A stretch of 34,728 bases of DNA, taken from Aromatoleum diolicum (GTDB lineage Bacteria > Pseudomonadota > Gammaproteobacteria > Burkholderiales > Rhodocyclaceae). The stretch covers positions 1-34,728 of the forward strand of contig NZ_WTVQ01000047.1 of assembly GCF_012910955.1 (NCBI RefSeq). The letters run 5' to 3'. Below the pieces are notes generated by a model. The model searched no databases. It was not told the origin of the DNA and saw nothing but the letters and a program-made list of their open reading frames with translations. Position numbers and translations under genes: made by a program. Of the stretch, positions 7,813 through 15,699 are shown piece by piece; position 1 is the first letter of the stretch; each line of letters opens with the position of its first letter.

Positions 7813-9006
7813 TCATTTACCTTCGGGTAGGCCGAGCACGCGCTTGGCGATCACGTTGAGCTGGATTTCCGACGCGCCGCCAGCGATCGTCTGCGTGAAA
7901 CTCATCAGCCACGCGCGCGTCAGCGCGAGTTCGCCGGCGCTGAATTCGTCGCCTTCCCAGCCGAGCGCGCGGTGACCGAGCGCATCGAGCAGGATTTCGA
8001 ACTTGTCGCGCTCCTGCTCGGTATGCACGAGCTTCATGATCGCCATCAGCCCGGACACATCCATCCCCGCCCTCGCCTCCTCGCCCATGCGCTGCACGGT
8101 CAGGCTGTAGGCGTGCTCGTCCATCGCGCAGGCGGTGGCGCGGGCGCGCAGCGCGATGTCGGCGGGCGAGCGGCTACCGGCCGGGACGTATTCGGGCAGC
8201 AGTTCGAGGAGGTCGAAGTGCGTCGGCAGGCTGAACTCGCCGAACTTCGACATCGCCTTGCGCTCGTGCTGCAGCAGACTCTTCGCCAGCGTCCAGCCGC
8301 CGTTGAGCGGGCCGATGAGCTGCCCCTTGGGCACGCTTACGCCGTCGAAGAACACCTGGCAGAACGAGGATTTGCCGCTGATCAGGTCGATCGGCGCGAC
8401 GCTCACGCCGGGCGAACGCATGTCGAGCGCGATCAGGCTGATGCCCTTCTGCTTCTGCACGGTGGCGTCGGTGCGCACCAGCGCGTACATCCAGTCGGAC
8501 TTGTCGCCGTACGAGGTCCAGATCTTGGTGCCGTCGACGATGAAGTGGTCGCCGGCGTCGCGCGCCGTGGTCTTCAGGCTGGCGAGATCCGACCCGGCGT
8601 TGGGCTCCGAAAACCCCTGGCACCAGCGCATCTCGCCGCGCGCCATCGGCGTCAGGAGGGCGCGCTTCTGCTCTTCGCTGCCGAACTCGAGGATCACCGG
8701 ACCGAGCATCCAGATGCCGAGGTTGATCTGTGGCGGGCGGCACTTCAGCCGCCGCATCTCGGCCTCGAGCACCGCGTGTTCTTCGGGCGACAGCCCGCCG
8801 CCGCCGTATTCCGTCGGCCAGTCGGGGCAGAACCAGCCCTTGTCGCGCATGCGCTCGAACCACAGGCGCTGGTCTTCCGACTTGAATTCGACTTCGCGTC
8901 CGCCCCACACCAGCTCGCCGTCGGGCATCGCCCCGCGCATCGAGGCAGGACAGTTCGCTTCCAGCCAGGCCCGCGTTTCCTTCCGGAAATCGTCGATTCC
9001 GCTCAT
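7813..9006 (-). CDS. acyl-CoA dehydrogenase, alpha-type (catalytic) subunit
   Basis: A 397-residue ACAD. Hallmarks are WPTEYGGGG (63-71), the FAD-binding GFSEPNAGSDLASLKT (131-146), DGTKIWTS (158-165) and the C-terminal AGGASEIQLNVIAKRVLGLP. Glu248 in LLQHER sits at the position of the isovaleryl-CoA dehydrogenase catalytic base, so this is the active chain. It would form an alpha,beta-unsaturated acyl-CoA and pass electrons to ETF. The immediate downstream gene (1-bp gap) is a beta-type ACAD lacking the Glu, giving a ready-made alpha/beta pair. The start ATG at 9006 follows the previous stop by 20 bp. Confidence 0.87.
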   Translation of the reverse strand: MSGIDDFRKETRAWLEANCPASMRGAMPDGELVWGGREVEFKSEDQRLWFERMRDKGWFCPDWPTEYGGGGLSPEEHAVLEAEMRRLKCRPPQINLGIWMLGPVILEFGSEEQKRALLTPMARGEMRWCQGFSEPNAGSDLASLKTTARDAGDHFIVDGTKIWTSYGDKSDWMYALVRTDATVQKQKGISLIALDMRSPGVSVAPIDLISGKSSFCQVFFDGVSVPKGQLIGPLNGGWTLAKSLLQHERKAMSKFGEFSLPTHFDLLELLPEYVPAGSRSPADIALRARATACAMDEHAYSLTVQRMGEEARAGMDVSGLMAIMKLVHTEQERDKFEILLDALGHRALGWEGDEFSAGELALTRAWLMSFTQTIAGGASEIQLNVIAKRVLGLPEGK

Positions 9007-9026
9007 TGCCGCATCCTCATGTGTGC

Positions 9027-10196
9027 TCAGCGGACCGTCTTCGGCATGCCGAGTCCGAATTGCGCGATCAGCTCGCGCTGGATTTCATTGGTGCCGCCAC
9101 CGAAGGTCAGCGTGACGGACGCGCGCACCTCGTATTCCAGTTCCCCCAGCAACTGCGCCGCGGCGGATCCCGCACGCACCAGGCCGCTCGCGCCGACGAT
9201 CTCGGAGAGCTTGCGCAGGATCTCGATCGCCGATTCCGATCCATACACCTTGGTCGTCGATGCCAGCGCGACGTCCATGCGCCCGTGCTCCAGGTCGGCC
9301 GCGATGCGGAAGTTGATCAGCCGCATCGCCTCCAGCCGCGCGTAGCATTCGGCCAGCAGCGCGCGCACCCACGGGAGGTCGGCGGGGCGGCGTCCGTTCT
9401 CCTCGGCGCTCCTCGCCCACAGATACACGCGGCGGAAGAGCCCGGCCACCTTGTCGGACCACGAGCCGAGACCCAGGCGTTCGTGGTTGAGCTGCGCGGT
9501 GATCAGCTTCCAGCCGCCGTGTAGTTCGCCCACCAGCATGTCCGCAGGTACACGCACATTATCGTAATAGGTCGCGGCTGTCGGATTGCTGCAGGTCGGG
9601 ATCACGGTATGTGAAAAACCGGCGAGCGTCGTGTCGAGGATCAGGATCGACACGCCCTTGTGGCGCGGCCTTTCGGGGTCGGTGCGGGCGGCCAGCCAGA
9701 TGAAGTCGGCCGCCTCAGCCCCCGAGGTCCACAGCTTGTTGCCATTGACGATGAAATGATCGCCTTCCGGGCGGGCCGTGGTCTTCAGGGCGGCAAGATC
9801 GCTGCCGGCGCCGGGTTCGGAATAGCCGATCGCGAACAGGATCTCGCCCGCGGCGATGCCGGGCAGGAACTTCGCCTTCTGCGCCGCGCTGCCGTGGGCC
9901 ATCAGCGCCGGTCCGACGGTGCTGATGGTGACGAAGGGCAGCGGCGCGCCGGCGATGTTGGCTTCTTCGAAGAAGATCAGCTGCTCCGTGGCGGCATAGC
10001 CCTGTCCGCCGTGCTCCTTGGGCCAGCCGACCGCAAGCCAGCCATCGCGGCCCATCTTGCGGACGATGTTGCGGTAGTCCTCGCCGCCCTCCTTGCCGCG
10101 CAGGCTCGCGCGCAGCTCGGGCGTCATCAGGTCCTGGAAGTAGTCGCGCACCCTGCGGCGCAGGGCGTGCTGTTCTGGCGTGAGATCGACGAACAT
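9027..10196 (-). CDS. acyl-CoA dehydrogenase, alpha-type (catalytic) subunit
   Basis: A 389-residue ACAD with WPKEHGGQG (58-66), GYSEPGAGSDLAALKT (124-139), NGNKLWTS (151-158) and the C-terminal FGGGTNEIQRELIAQFGLGMP. Glu239 in LNHER is the likely catalytic base. It lies two genes downstream of the beta-type ACAD at 11805-12938, separated from it by MaoC and the Ltp2-like aldolase, so those two chains may pair across the operon, as FadE28/FadE29 do in the igr operon. It is the best candidate for the enzyme dehydrogenating the short side chain before hydration by the MaoC pair and retro-aldol cleavage. Confidence 0.87.
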   Translation of the reverse strand: MFVDLTPEQHALRRRVRDYFQDLMTPELRASLRGKEGGEDYRNIVRKMGRDGWLAVGWPKEHGGQGYAATEQLIFFEEANIAGAPLPFVTISTVGPALMAHGSAAQKAKFLPGIAAGEILFAIGYSEPGAGSDLAALKTTARPEGDHFIVNGNKLWTSGAEAADFIWLAARTDPERPRHKGVSILILDTTLAGFSHTVIPTCSNPTAATYYDNVRVPADMLVGELHGGWKLITAQLNHERLGLGSWSDKVAGLFRRVYLWARSAEENGRRPADLPWVRALLAECYARLEAMRLINFRIAADLEHGRMDVALASTTKVYGSESAIEILRKLSEIVGASGLVRAGSAAAQLLGELEYEVRASVTLTFGGGTNEIQRELIAQFGLGMPKTVR

Positions 10197-10217
10197 GGTT
10201 TGTCTCCTGCCGGCCGC

Positions 10218-11396
10218 TCAGGCGGTGCCGAGGATGAGGCCGCTGGTCGGCACGCCAGTGCCGGCCGTGACGAGCACGTTCTCGACGTCGGCGACCTGGT
10301 TCGCCGCCGTGCCGCGCACCTGGCGGACCGCTTCGGCCACGCCGTTCATGCCGTGGATGTAGGCCTCGCCGAGCTGGCCGCCGTGCGGGTTGATCGGCAG
10401 CTTGCCGCCGCGGGCGTGATGGCCGGCGCGGATGAAATCCTTGGCTTCGCCGCGTTTGGCGAAACCGAACTCCTCCAGCTGCGGCAGCACGAAGGGCGTG
10501 AAGTGGTCGTAGATCACCGCGGTCTGGAAGTCGTCGGGACCGAGGCCGGACTGGGCGTACAGTTCCTTCGCGACGACGCCCATCTCGGGCAGGCCGGTGA
10601 TGTCCTCGCGGTAGAACGAGGTCATGCTCTGCTGGCCGTCGCTGATGCCCTGGGCTCCGGCCTTGATGATCACGGGTTTCTGCCGCAGGTCGCGCGCGCG
10701 CTCGGCCGAGGTGATGACCATCGCGACCGCGCCGTCGGACTCCTGGCAGCAGTCGAGCAGATGCAGCGGTTCGGCGATCCAGCGCGAGGCCTGGTGGTCG
10801 GCGAGCGTGATCGGCTTGCCGTAGAAGAAGGCGGCGGGGTTGGTGGCGGCGAAGTCGCGCACGCCGACCGCGACGCGGCCGAAGTCCTCGGACGTCGCGC
10901 CGTAGGTGTGCATGTAGCGCTGCGCGAACATGCCGACCCACGCTGCCGGCGTGTGCAGCCCGTGCGGCATGTACCAGCCGTAATTTACGTTCTCGAAGAT
11001 CGGCGTGTCACCGAACCCGTAGGTGCCGGTGCCGAAGCGATACCACGAGCGCTCGTTCATCGCGCGATACACGACGACGACTTTCGCGACGCCGGTCGCC
11101 ACCGCCATCGCCGCGTGCATCACCGGCGCGCAGGCCGCGCCGCCGCCGTGCGGAATCTGCGAGAAGAACTTGACGTTCTTGCAGCCGAGCAGGCGCGCCA
11201 CCTCGTATTCGGGCACCTTGTCCATCGTGTAACTGCTGAAGCCTTCGACTTCGGACGGGTCGATGCCGGCATCGGCGAGGGCGGACAGGGTCGCTTCCAT
11301 CGCCAGGCGCAGCTCGGTGCGCCCGGAGTTCTTGGAGAATTCGGTCGCGCCGAGTCCGACGATGGCGGCGCGGCCGGAAAGGGTCTGGTTGGTCAT
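10218..11396 (-). CDS. Ltp2-like retro-aldolase (thiolase superfamily, lipid-transfer-protein type)
   Basis: A 392-residue thiolase-fold protein without the nucleophilic Cys: the segment corresponding to SAGC reads HGGGAA. Instead it has Tyr296 in IYDHF and Tyr346 in GEAYIHG, 50 residues apart. This is the same spacing and setting as the two catalytic tyrosines (Tyr294 and Tyr344) described for steroid aldolase Ltp2. Ltp2 works only in complex with the DUF35 domain of ChsH2 and cleaves the 17-hydroxy side-chain CoA ester to a 17-ketosteroid and propionyl-CoA. A ChsH2-like gene lies three genes upstream in this operon (12952-13929). The start at 11396 is chosen because GGAG lies 9 bp upstream; an ATG two codons earlier is too close to it. 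Confidence 0.85.
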   Translation of the reverse strand: MTNQTLSGRAAIVGLGATEFSKNSGRTELRLAMEATLSALADAGIDPSEVEGFSSYTMDKVPEYEVARLLGCKNVKFFSQIPHGGGAACAPVMHAAMAVATGVAKVVVVYRAMNERSWYRFGTGTYGFGDTPIFENVNYGWYMPHGLHTPAAWVGMFAQRYMHTYGATSEDFGRVAVGVRDFAATNPAAFFYGKPITLADHQASRWIAEPLHLLDCCQESDGAVAMVITSAERARDLRQKPVIIKAGAQGISDGQQSMTSFYREDITGLPEMGVVAKELYAQSGLGPDDFQTAVIYDHFTPFVLPQLEEFGFAKRGEAKDFIRAGHHARGGKLPINPHGGQLGEAYIHGMNGVAEAVRQVRGTAANQVADVENVLVTAGTGVPTSGLILGTA

Positions 11397-11413
11397 GTGC
11401 ATGCGCTCCGCGT

Positions 11414-11833
11414 TCAGGGCAGCACCAGCGCGACCGTGCCGGTCACGTGGTTCCCCATCGAGTTCTTGCCCTTCAGCGTGATTTCGACGCTGCGCTTGTC
11501 GGCATCGCAGGCGCTCACCTCGCCGCTGAAGGTCATCGTGTCGCCGGGATAGTTCGGAGCACCGAGCTTGATCTTCAGCGCACCGAAGCGCGCACCGGGT
11601 CCGGCCCAGCCTTCGGCGTAGCGCTGCACGAGGCCACTGGTCGTGAGGATGTTCATGAAGATGTGCGGTGCGCCGAGTGCACGCGCGGCCTCGGCATCGT
11701 GATGCCCGGCGAAGTAGTCGCGCGTCGCGATCGCCCCACCGGCGATCAGCGGGACGGTGATGGGAATCGCCAGTTCCGGCAGCGCTTCGCCGGGGCGCAC
11801 GTCTTCAAAGCGTCTGGTTTTCTTCGAGGTCAT
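11414..11833 (-). CDS. MaoC-type enoyl-CoA hydratase subunit, ChsH1-like
   Basis: A 139-residue single hot-dog domain. It shows RFEDVRPGEALPEL, then PITVPLIAGGAIATRDYFAGHHD, whose Asp and His match the hydratase-2 motif, and a NYPGDTMTFSGEV strand. Steroid MaoC hydratases work as ChsH1-ChsH2 heteromers, and the larger ChsH2-like partner is two genes upstream. The pair would add water to the side-chain enoyl-CoA made by the ACAD. The ATG at 11833 lies inside the end of the preceding ACAD gene (29-bp overlap), suggesting coupled translation. Paralogous to the MaoC at 27096-27584, with shared GAxAxRD, HHD, FGxL/LGRL and PGDxMxFSG blocks. Confidence 0.84.
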   Translation of the reverse strand: MTSKKTRRFEDVRPGEALPELAIPITVPLIAGGAIATRDYFAGHHDAEAARALGAPHIFMNILTTSGLVQRYAEGWAGPGARFGALKIKLGAPNYPGDTMTFSGEVSACDADKRSVEITLKGKNSMGNHVTGTVALVLP

Positions 11834-12938
11834 ATTTCCATCCCAGCTTGTCGTTGTTCGCGAGCCAGTCGCCGAGGCGCTCGAGCGTCGCGGCGGCTCC
11901 ACCGAGGGTGATACCCAGCGCGCGGCTCCAGTAGAGGTAGCGATGAATCGGATAGGTCAGGTCGACGCCGATGCCGCCATGCACGTGTTGCGCCTTGTGC
12001 CCGACGATGTGTCCCGTCTCGCACGCGAGGTATTTCGTCGCCAGCGCCTCGGGACGCGCGGGCAAGCCGGCGTCGAGGCGGTAGCACAGCTGCCACAGCG
12101 CCGAGCGCAATGCTTCGACGGCAATGTGCGCGTCGGCCATGCTCATCTGCACGGCCTGGAAGCTGCCGATCGTGCGATCGAACTGGACGCGCTCCGAGAC
12201 GTAGGCCACGGTGCGCCGGATCTGCTCGCTGCTTACGCCGAGCTGCAGGGCGGCGAGGGCCGCAATGGCACGCGTCTCCAGCCATTCGCAGGCCTGTTCG
12301 GGCAGCACCGCGCCCGCCGCAACGGTCACGCCATCCAGGATCAGGTCTGCGACCGCCTCGCCGTGCGTGAACACCCCTGCGATCTTTTCGATGCCGTTCG
12401 CGCGCAGGTCGATCAGGACCAGACGTGTGCCGTCGGGCGTGTTCGCCAGCAACAGCGCCTGGCACACATCCGCCCCCAGCGGGACGGCGGCGACCTTGCC
12501 GGCAAGCCGCCAGCCACCCTCGGTGCGTCGGGCGTCGAGCGTCACCCCTGCCGGCCCTGCCACGGCATCGAGCGAGAGCGTCAGCAGCATGCGGCTGTCG
12601 GCTGCGGCGCGGACGACGTCGGCGCACGCGTCCCCGCCGAATCGCGCCAGCGTCGCGGCCGCGAGCTGATGCCGCCACAGCGGCACCTGGCCGAGCGCAC
12701 GCCCCTGCGCTTCGAGCACCAGCATCAGTTCGGTCATCCCCAGCCCGCTGCCGCCGGATTCCTCGGGAATCGCGAGCGCATGCAGTCCGGTTTCGACGCA
12801 CTTGCCCCACAAGTCCTGCATGAAGGGCTTGCCTGCGCCGTCGAAGGCGCGCAGGCACTCGTCGGTACAGTGGTCCGCGAACAGGCTGCCTGCCATTTCG
12901 GCGATGGCGCGCTGATCGTCGCTGAATTCGAAATCCAT
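11805..12938 (-). CDS. acyl-CoA dehydrogenase, beta-type (non-catalytic-base) subunit
   Basis: A 377-residue ACAD-fold protein beginning MDFEFSDDQRAIAEMAGSLF. It has the ERVQFDRTIGSFQAVQ and QHVHGGIGVDLTYPIHRY motifs of the beta chains. The catalytic helix reads WLETRAIAAL, with Thr at the Glu position, so it probably needs a catalytic partner; the alpha-type chain at 9027-10196 is the likely one. It sits between the MaoC-DUF35 gene (13 bp upstream) and the ChsH1-like gene it overlaps by 29 bp. The start at 12938 matches the N-terminus of the family; upstream in-frame codons are the tail of the preceding intergenic segment. Confidence 0.82.
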   Translation of the reverse strand: MDFEFSDDQRAIAEMAGSLFADHCTDECLRAFDGAGKPFMQDLWGKCVETGLHALAIPEESGGSGLGMTELMLVLEAQGRALGQVPLWRHQLAAATLARFGGDACADVVRAAADSRMLLTLSLDAVAGPAGVTLDARRTEGGWRLAGKVAAVPLGADVCQALLLANTPDGTRLVLIDLRANGIEKIAGVFTHGEAVADLILDGVTVAAGAVLPEQACEWLETRAIAALAALQLGVSSEQIRRTVAYVSERVQFDRTIGSFQAVQMSMADAHIAVEALRSALWQLCYRLDAGLPARPEALATKYLACETGHIVGHKAQHVHGGIGVDLTYPIHRYLYWSRALGITLGGAAATLERLGDWLANNDKLGWKYDLEENQTL

Positions 12939-12951
12939 GAGACCCGCTCCC

Positions 12952-13929
12952 TTACGGTGCCACCGGCCGGAACAGGGGCAGCGTGAGTTCGCCGTCGTCG
13001 AAGGACTGGAACTCGACCTGCACACGCTGACCGATCATGATTTCGTTGCGCTTGACGCCGACCAGGCCGGCGACGAGGCGCACGCCCTCGTCCAGTTCGA
13101 TCAGGCCGACCGGGTTGGGGTGGTCGAAGGGCGGCACTTCGGGGTAGTGCATCACCACGAAGGAATGGATGCTCCCCGCCCCGGTCGCTTCGACGGTGTC
13201 CCAGTCGAAGGAATGGCACTTGGTGCACACCGGGCCGGGGGGATGGCGCAAGGTGCCGCAGCACTTGCAGCGCTGGATCAGGAGCTTACCGGCCGCCGCG
13301 CCTTCCCAGAAGAAGCGCGTATCGTCGCTGACGCCCGGCTTGGGGCGCTTGATCTTCTGCACCGCTTCGGCCTTCGGTGCCTCGGCAGCGGCCTGGACAT
13401 TGGCAGGGCGGAACTTGAAGACGCGGAACAGCAGTTCGCCCACCTTCTCGTCGCCGGTCGGTTTATCCGAGAAGAAGCTCATCACCAGGGTCACGAAGTA
13501 GCCCGTGCCGAGCGCCGTGGTCTTCTCCTCGCCAACGGCGTCGAGCCGCGTCGTGTAGTACAGCCGCTCGCCGACCTTCACGTAGCGCTCGAAGCTGAGG
13601 TCCGAATTCACCGCGACGACCGACTTGAAGCCGTGCGACTCCAGGAGTCGCAGCACCTCGTAGGGGTTCTCCTTGGTCGAGCCCGGCGGATAGTTGTTCG
13701 GGTGCAGTCCTTCCAGGCACCACGCCTGCAGCATCGCCGGCGGCGACACGATCGCGCCGTGCTCGGTGGTCGCGGCATACGCGGCATCGGTGTAGAGCGG
13801 GTTGTCGACACCCATCATCTCGCACCACTGGCGGATCATCGGCGCATTCACTTCGTCCCACGCGTAGACGCGACCGTATTCGCGCCCCACCATCGCACGC
13901 ACTTCGGACATCCAATCCTGTTCGGCCAA
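12952..13929 (-). CDS. MaoC hydratase-DUF35 (OB-fold, zinc) fusion, ChsH2-like
   Basis: A 325-residue two-domain protein. Residues ~15-175 are a MaoC N-terminal dehydratase-type hot-dog domain (ending VGELLFRVFKFRP). A linker of ~25 residues rich in Ala, Lys and Pro follows. Residues ~205-320 are a DUF35 domain with a rubredoxin-like zinc site C221-x2-C224 and C235-x2-C238 and an OB fold. This is the architecture and length of ChsH2: the MaoC half hydrates with ChsH1 (11414-11833), and the DUF35 half activates the Ltp2 aldolase (10218-11396). All three are in this operon, so hydration and C-C cleavage are probably carried out by one complex. Confidence 0.88.
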   Translation of the reverse strand: MAEQDWMSEVRAMVGREYGRVYAWDEVNAPMIRQWCEMMGVDNPLYTDAAYAATTEHGAIVSPPAMLQAWCLEGLHPNNYPPGSTKENPYEVLRLLESHGFKSVVAVNSDLSFERYVKVGERLYYTTRLDAVGEEKTTALGTGYFVTLVMSFFSDKPTGDEKVGELLFRVFKFRPANVQAAAEAPKAEAVQKIKRPKPGVSDDTRFFWEGAAAGKLLIQRCKCCGTLRHPPGPVCTKCHSFDWDTVEATGAGSIHSFVVMHYPEVPPFDHPNPVGLIELDEGVRLVAGLVGVKRNEIMIGQRVQVEFQSFDDGELTLPLFRPVAP

Positions 13930-13965
13930 TTTCGTCTCCTGCCTGGTTTCGATTGTTCGGTTGGC

Positions 13966-14748
13966 TCAGCCCTGGGCCGCGCCTGCGGCGAGAAAGGCCG
14001 GGCGCTCCCCGCCGCCGTGCAGCAGCAGGTTGCAGCCGCTCGCATACGCCGCGAGCGGTGAAGCGATAAAGACGCAGGCGTTGCCGATTTCCTCGGGCCT
14101 CGCCAGGCGTCCTGCCGGTATGGTCGCGCCGACCGCGGCAACGCCGGCCTCGTCGCCGTAATGCAGGTGCGACTGCTCGGTATGCACGAGCCCGGGGCTC
14201 ACCGCGACGACCCGCACCTTCGGCGCCCACTCGACCGCAAGCGACTGCGCAAGCGCCAGCACCCCGGCCTTCGCGGCGCCGTAGGCGGCCGTGCCGGGGG
14301 AGGCACGCAATGCGCTGATGCTGCCGATGAAGACGATCACCCCGCCCTCGTCCTGCTCCTGCATCATCGCGTTCGCGAGTTGGGCCGCATTGAGTGGCGC
14401 GATCAGGTTGAGGCGGAGGATCCCTTCGTGAAAACGCGGCGATGCGCTGGCCGCCAGTGCGAAAGGCGCGCCGCCCGCGTTATTCACGAGCACGTCCAGA
14501 CGGCCGTAGCGAGCCCGGATTTCCGCGAAGAGCGCCTGCAGCGACTCGATGTCGCGCAGATCGGCGGCTATGAACTCCGCCCACCGATCCCCGACCGCCG
14601 GCATGGTCTCCGGCGCGTTGCGGCCGCACACGACGACGCGCGCGCCCGCCTCGAGAAAACTGCGCGTGATCCCCAGACCCACGCCCTTGGCGCCGCCCGT
14701 GACCAGGACCACCTTTCCCTCGTAATCGAGGCTTGCCTGAATGCCCAC
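13966..14748 (-). CDS. short-chain dehydrogenase/reductase (SDR), first gene of the operon
   Basis: A 260-residue classical SDR with TGGAKGVG at 17-24, NNAG at 89-92, Ser143, and Tyr156-x3-Lys160 (YGAAK). The start is GTG at 14748, because AGGAG lies six bases upstream and the protein then begins just before the first Rossmann strand; an upstream extension of 37 codons is rich in Arg and unlikely to be translated. A C-terminal Ser/Gly-rich segment replaces the usual G-x-x-x-VDGG strand end. It leads the operon, 36 bp before the ChsH2-like gene. Likely a hydroxyl/keto oxidoreductase acting on an intermediate of the same pathway. Confidence 0.85.
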   Translation of the reverse strand: MGIQASLDYEGKVVLVTGGAKGVGLGITRSFLEAGARVVVCGRNAPETMPAVGDRWAEFIAADLRDIESLQALFAEIRARYGRLDVLVNNAGGAPFALAASASPRFHEGILRLNLIAPLNAAQLANAMMQEQDEGGVIVFIGSISALRASPGTAAYGAAKAGVLALAQSLAVEWAPKVRVVAVSPGLVHTEQSHLHYGDEAGVAAVGATIPAGRLARPEEIGNACVFIASPLAAYASGCNLLLHGGGERPAFLAAGAAQG

Positions 14749-14900
14749 CGCAATCTCCTGATTTCTGCCCTGATTGCGATTTAAGCAAGCCGTGAGAAGC
14801 CTTACATGGTCTGAACGGACGATGAGGCGGGCTCGAGCGAAACAAATAATCCGCAGCACGCTCCGCCGAATCCGGCACGAGCGCCCTGCGCGAGAACGCC
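14749..14900. promoter_or_regulatory. divergent intergenic region (SDR operon / enoyl-CoA hydratase)
   Basis: A 152-bp region between two divergently transcribed genes, AT-richer than the coding DNA around it; it must hold the promoters for the nine-gene minus-strand operon and for the hydratase gene. I see the GTG ribosome site (AGGAG) but no promoter pair close enough to consensus to name. Confidence 0.45.
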
Positions 14901-15686
14901 ATGTCCCATGAATGCAGCCCGCCCGTCCTGCTCGAGCGCCCCGAAACCGGCATCGCCGTCCTGCGGCTCAACCGCCCGACGGCAACCAATGCACTGAGCC
15001 TGGAATTGCAGGCATTGCTGTCACGCCACTTCATCGCACTCGCGGACGACCCGGACGTGCGCTGCATCGTCCTCACCGGCGGCGAGAAGGTTTTCGCGGC
15101 GGGCGGCGACATCAACAGCATGGCCGGCGTCGGCCCCATCGACATCTACCGCCGCCACACCGAACGCGTCTGGGCGCCGATCCAGCACTGCCCGAAGCCG
15201 GTGATCGCGGCCGTGTGCGGATACGCCTACGGCGGCGGGTGCGAGCTTGCGATGCTGGCCGACATCATCGTCGCCGGCGAAGGCGCGCGATTCAGCCAGC
15301 CCGAGATCCGCATCGGCATCATGCCCGGCATCGGCGGCACGCAAAGACTAGTGCGCGCCGTCGGCAAGGCCAAGGCGATGCGCATGGCGCTGACCGGACA
15401 GCCGATCAGCGCGCACGAGGCCTGGGTCGCGGGACTGGTTAGCGACGTGGTGCCGGACGACCGCGTGATCCCGACGGCGCTGGAACTCGCCCGTAGCATC
15501 GCCGCGATGCCGCCGCTGGCCGCCGAGCAGATCAAGGAAGTGATCCTCGCCGGGCTCGACGCGCCGCTCGACACCGCCCTCGCGCTCGAACGCAAGGCCA
15601 ACGCCCTGCTGTTCGCCTCGCGCGACCAGAAGGAAGGCATGCAGGCCTTCATCGAGAAGCGTCCCCCGAAGTTCGAGGGACGCTGA
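14901..15686 (+). CDS. enoyl-CoA hydratase (crotonase family), both catalytic Glu present
   Basis: A 261-residue crotonase. The oxyanion-hole strand is VFAAGGDI (64-71), with GGGCELAM around Glu115 and QPEIRIG around Glu135; these correspond to the two glutamates of rat enoyl-CoA hydratase (Glu144 and Glu164). The C-terminus ends EGMQAFIEKRPPKF, as in typical short-chain hydratases. It should hydrate trans-2-enoyl-CoA to (3S)-3-hydroxyacyl-CoA in the cytoplasm. It stands alone on the plus strand, divergent from the SDR operon and convergent with the ligase gene, whose stop is only 13 bp away. The ribosome site (GAGAAC) is weak. Confidence 0.9.
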   Translation: MSHECSPPVLLERPETGIAVLRLNRPTATNALSLELQALLSRHFIALADDPDVRCIVLTGGEKVFAAGGDINSMAGVGPIDIYRRHTERVWAPIQHCPKPVIAAVCGYAYGGGCELAMLADIIVAGEGARFSQPEIRIGIMPGIGGTQRLVRAVGKAKAMRMALTGQPISAHEAWVAGLVSDVVPDDRVIPTALELARSIAAMPPLAAEQIKEVILAGLDAPLDTALALERKANALLFASRDQKEGMQAFIEKRPPKFEGR

Positions 15687-15699
15687 CCGGGCCGGGCGC

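Noticed and set aside
9660-11552. Long plus-strand open frame (630 codons) opposite the ACAD and aldolase genes
   Set aside because: Rich in Arg, Ala, Gly, His and Asp with no domain pattern; it is the antisense shadow of strongly C/G-ending codons of real minus-strand genes.
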